Positions 5,586 to 5,857 of a stretch of 5,857 nucleotides of DNA are shown in pieces. The stretch covers positions 1-5,857 of the forward strand of contig DLBP01000001.1 in assembly GCA_002480165.1 (NCBI GenBank), given 5' to 3'. A program made the translations under genes and the position numbers. Source of the stretch: Proteobacteria bacterium UBA7821 (lineage in GTDB: Bacteria > Pseudomonadota > Gammaproteobacteria > Comchoanobacterales > Comchoanobacteraceae). The notes beneath the pieces are model-generated. The model was not told the DNA's origin. It was given only the letters and a program-made list of their open reading frames with translations, and made no database searches. The first letter of the stretch is position 1, and every line of letters starts with the position of its first letter.

Positions 5586-5857
5586 TATCTAGCCAACCAT
5601 AGCCCTTCTCTTCTAGCTCTAAAGCCAGCGCAGATGACCCTGTTTTAATAATTCTACCCGCTTTCATGACGTGTACAAAATCGGGCTTAATGTGATTTAA
5701 TAAGCGCTGGTAATGCGTAATCAACACAACGGCGTTATCGGAATTTCTATAAGAATTGATACCATTTGACACCACCTGTAGGGCATCGATATCCAAACCC
5801 GAATCCGTCTCATCTAAAATAGCCATTTTAGGTTCAAGCATTGCCATTTGAAAAATC
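5578..5857 (-). CDS. sufC: SufC ATPase, C-terminal part (5' end beyond window)
   Basis: The frame is open to the right edge, so the visible 92 residues are the C-terminal third of a protein usually about 250 residues long. The ATG at 5847 is an internal Met, not the start. SufC is the ABC-type ATPase that drives conformational change in the SufBCD scaffold. Visible signatures are IFQMAMLEPKMAILDETDSGLD, read in two parts: the helix after the ABC signature (IFQMAMLEP) and Walker B with catalytic Glu plus D-loop (MAILDETDSGLD). The H-loop follows (LITHYQRLL), and then the family C-terminus KAGRIIKTG. The nearly exact LDETDSGLDIDAL string is characteristic of SufC among ABC proteins. The P-loop and signature motif lie outside the window. 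The stop overlaps the sufD ATG. Confidence 0.95.
   Translation of the reverse strand, partial: IFQMAMLEPKMAILDETDSGLDIDALQVVSNGINSYRNSDNAVVLITHYQRLLNHIKPDFVHVMKAGRIIKTGSSALALELEEKGYGWLDND

Overview
The window holds most of a SUF iron-sulfur cluster assembly operon on the minus strand, split in the middle by two plus-strand genes that do not belong to the pathway. Read along the minus strand from the right edge, the order is sufC (3' part only), sufD, a reversed two-gene block, sufS, sufU, a sufA-type A-type carrier, and sufT (5' part only). Both ends of the operon run off the window. sufB would be expected beyond the right edge, but it is not visible.

How the genes work together (family knowledge): SufS removes sulfur from cysteine and passes it to SufU. 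The SufB-SufC-SufD scaffold, powered by the SufC ATPase, assembles the cluster. SufA and SufT are then carrier and maturation factors. The suf genes are tightly packed. sufC/sufD, sufS/sufU and sufA/sufT each overlap by 8 bp, and sufU/sufA share one base (TAGTG). The only place where this packing fails is the sufD-sufS junction, where about 2.06 kb of opposite-strand DNA lies between the sufD stop and the sufS start.

The inserted block has a GT4-type glycosyltransferase (GTG start at 2333) and an unrecognised membrane protein (3539-4342). The glycosyltransferase is divergent from sufS across a 65-bp AT-rich gap that must carry promoters for both directions. The membrane protein is convergent with sufD and the two coding ends overlap by 14 bp, which leaves no room for an intergenic terminator. 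sufS therefore either has its own promoter in the short gap or is reached by a long sufCD transcript that is antisense to the whole inserted block.

The organism looks like a pseudomonadotal bacterium of moderate G+C (by eye). The evidence is the SufBCD/SufS/SufU/SufA/SufT gene set and a glycosyltransferase with a motif (RSRAPAWS) that I associate with envelope-polysaccharide transferases of Alphaproteobacteria and some Gammaproteobacteria. I cannot place it more precisely. No tRNA, rRNA, CRISPR array, transposase or phage gene was seen.
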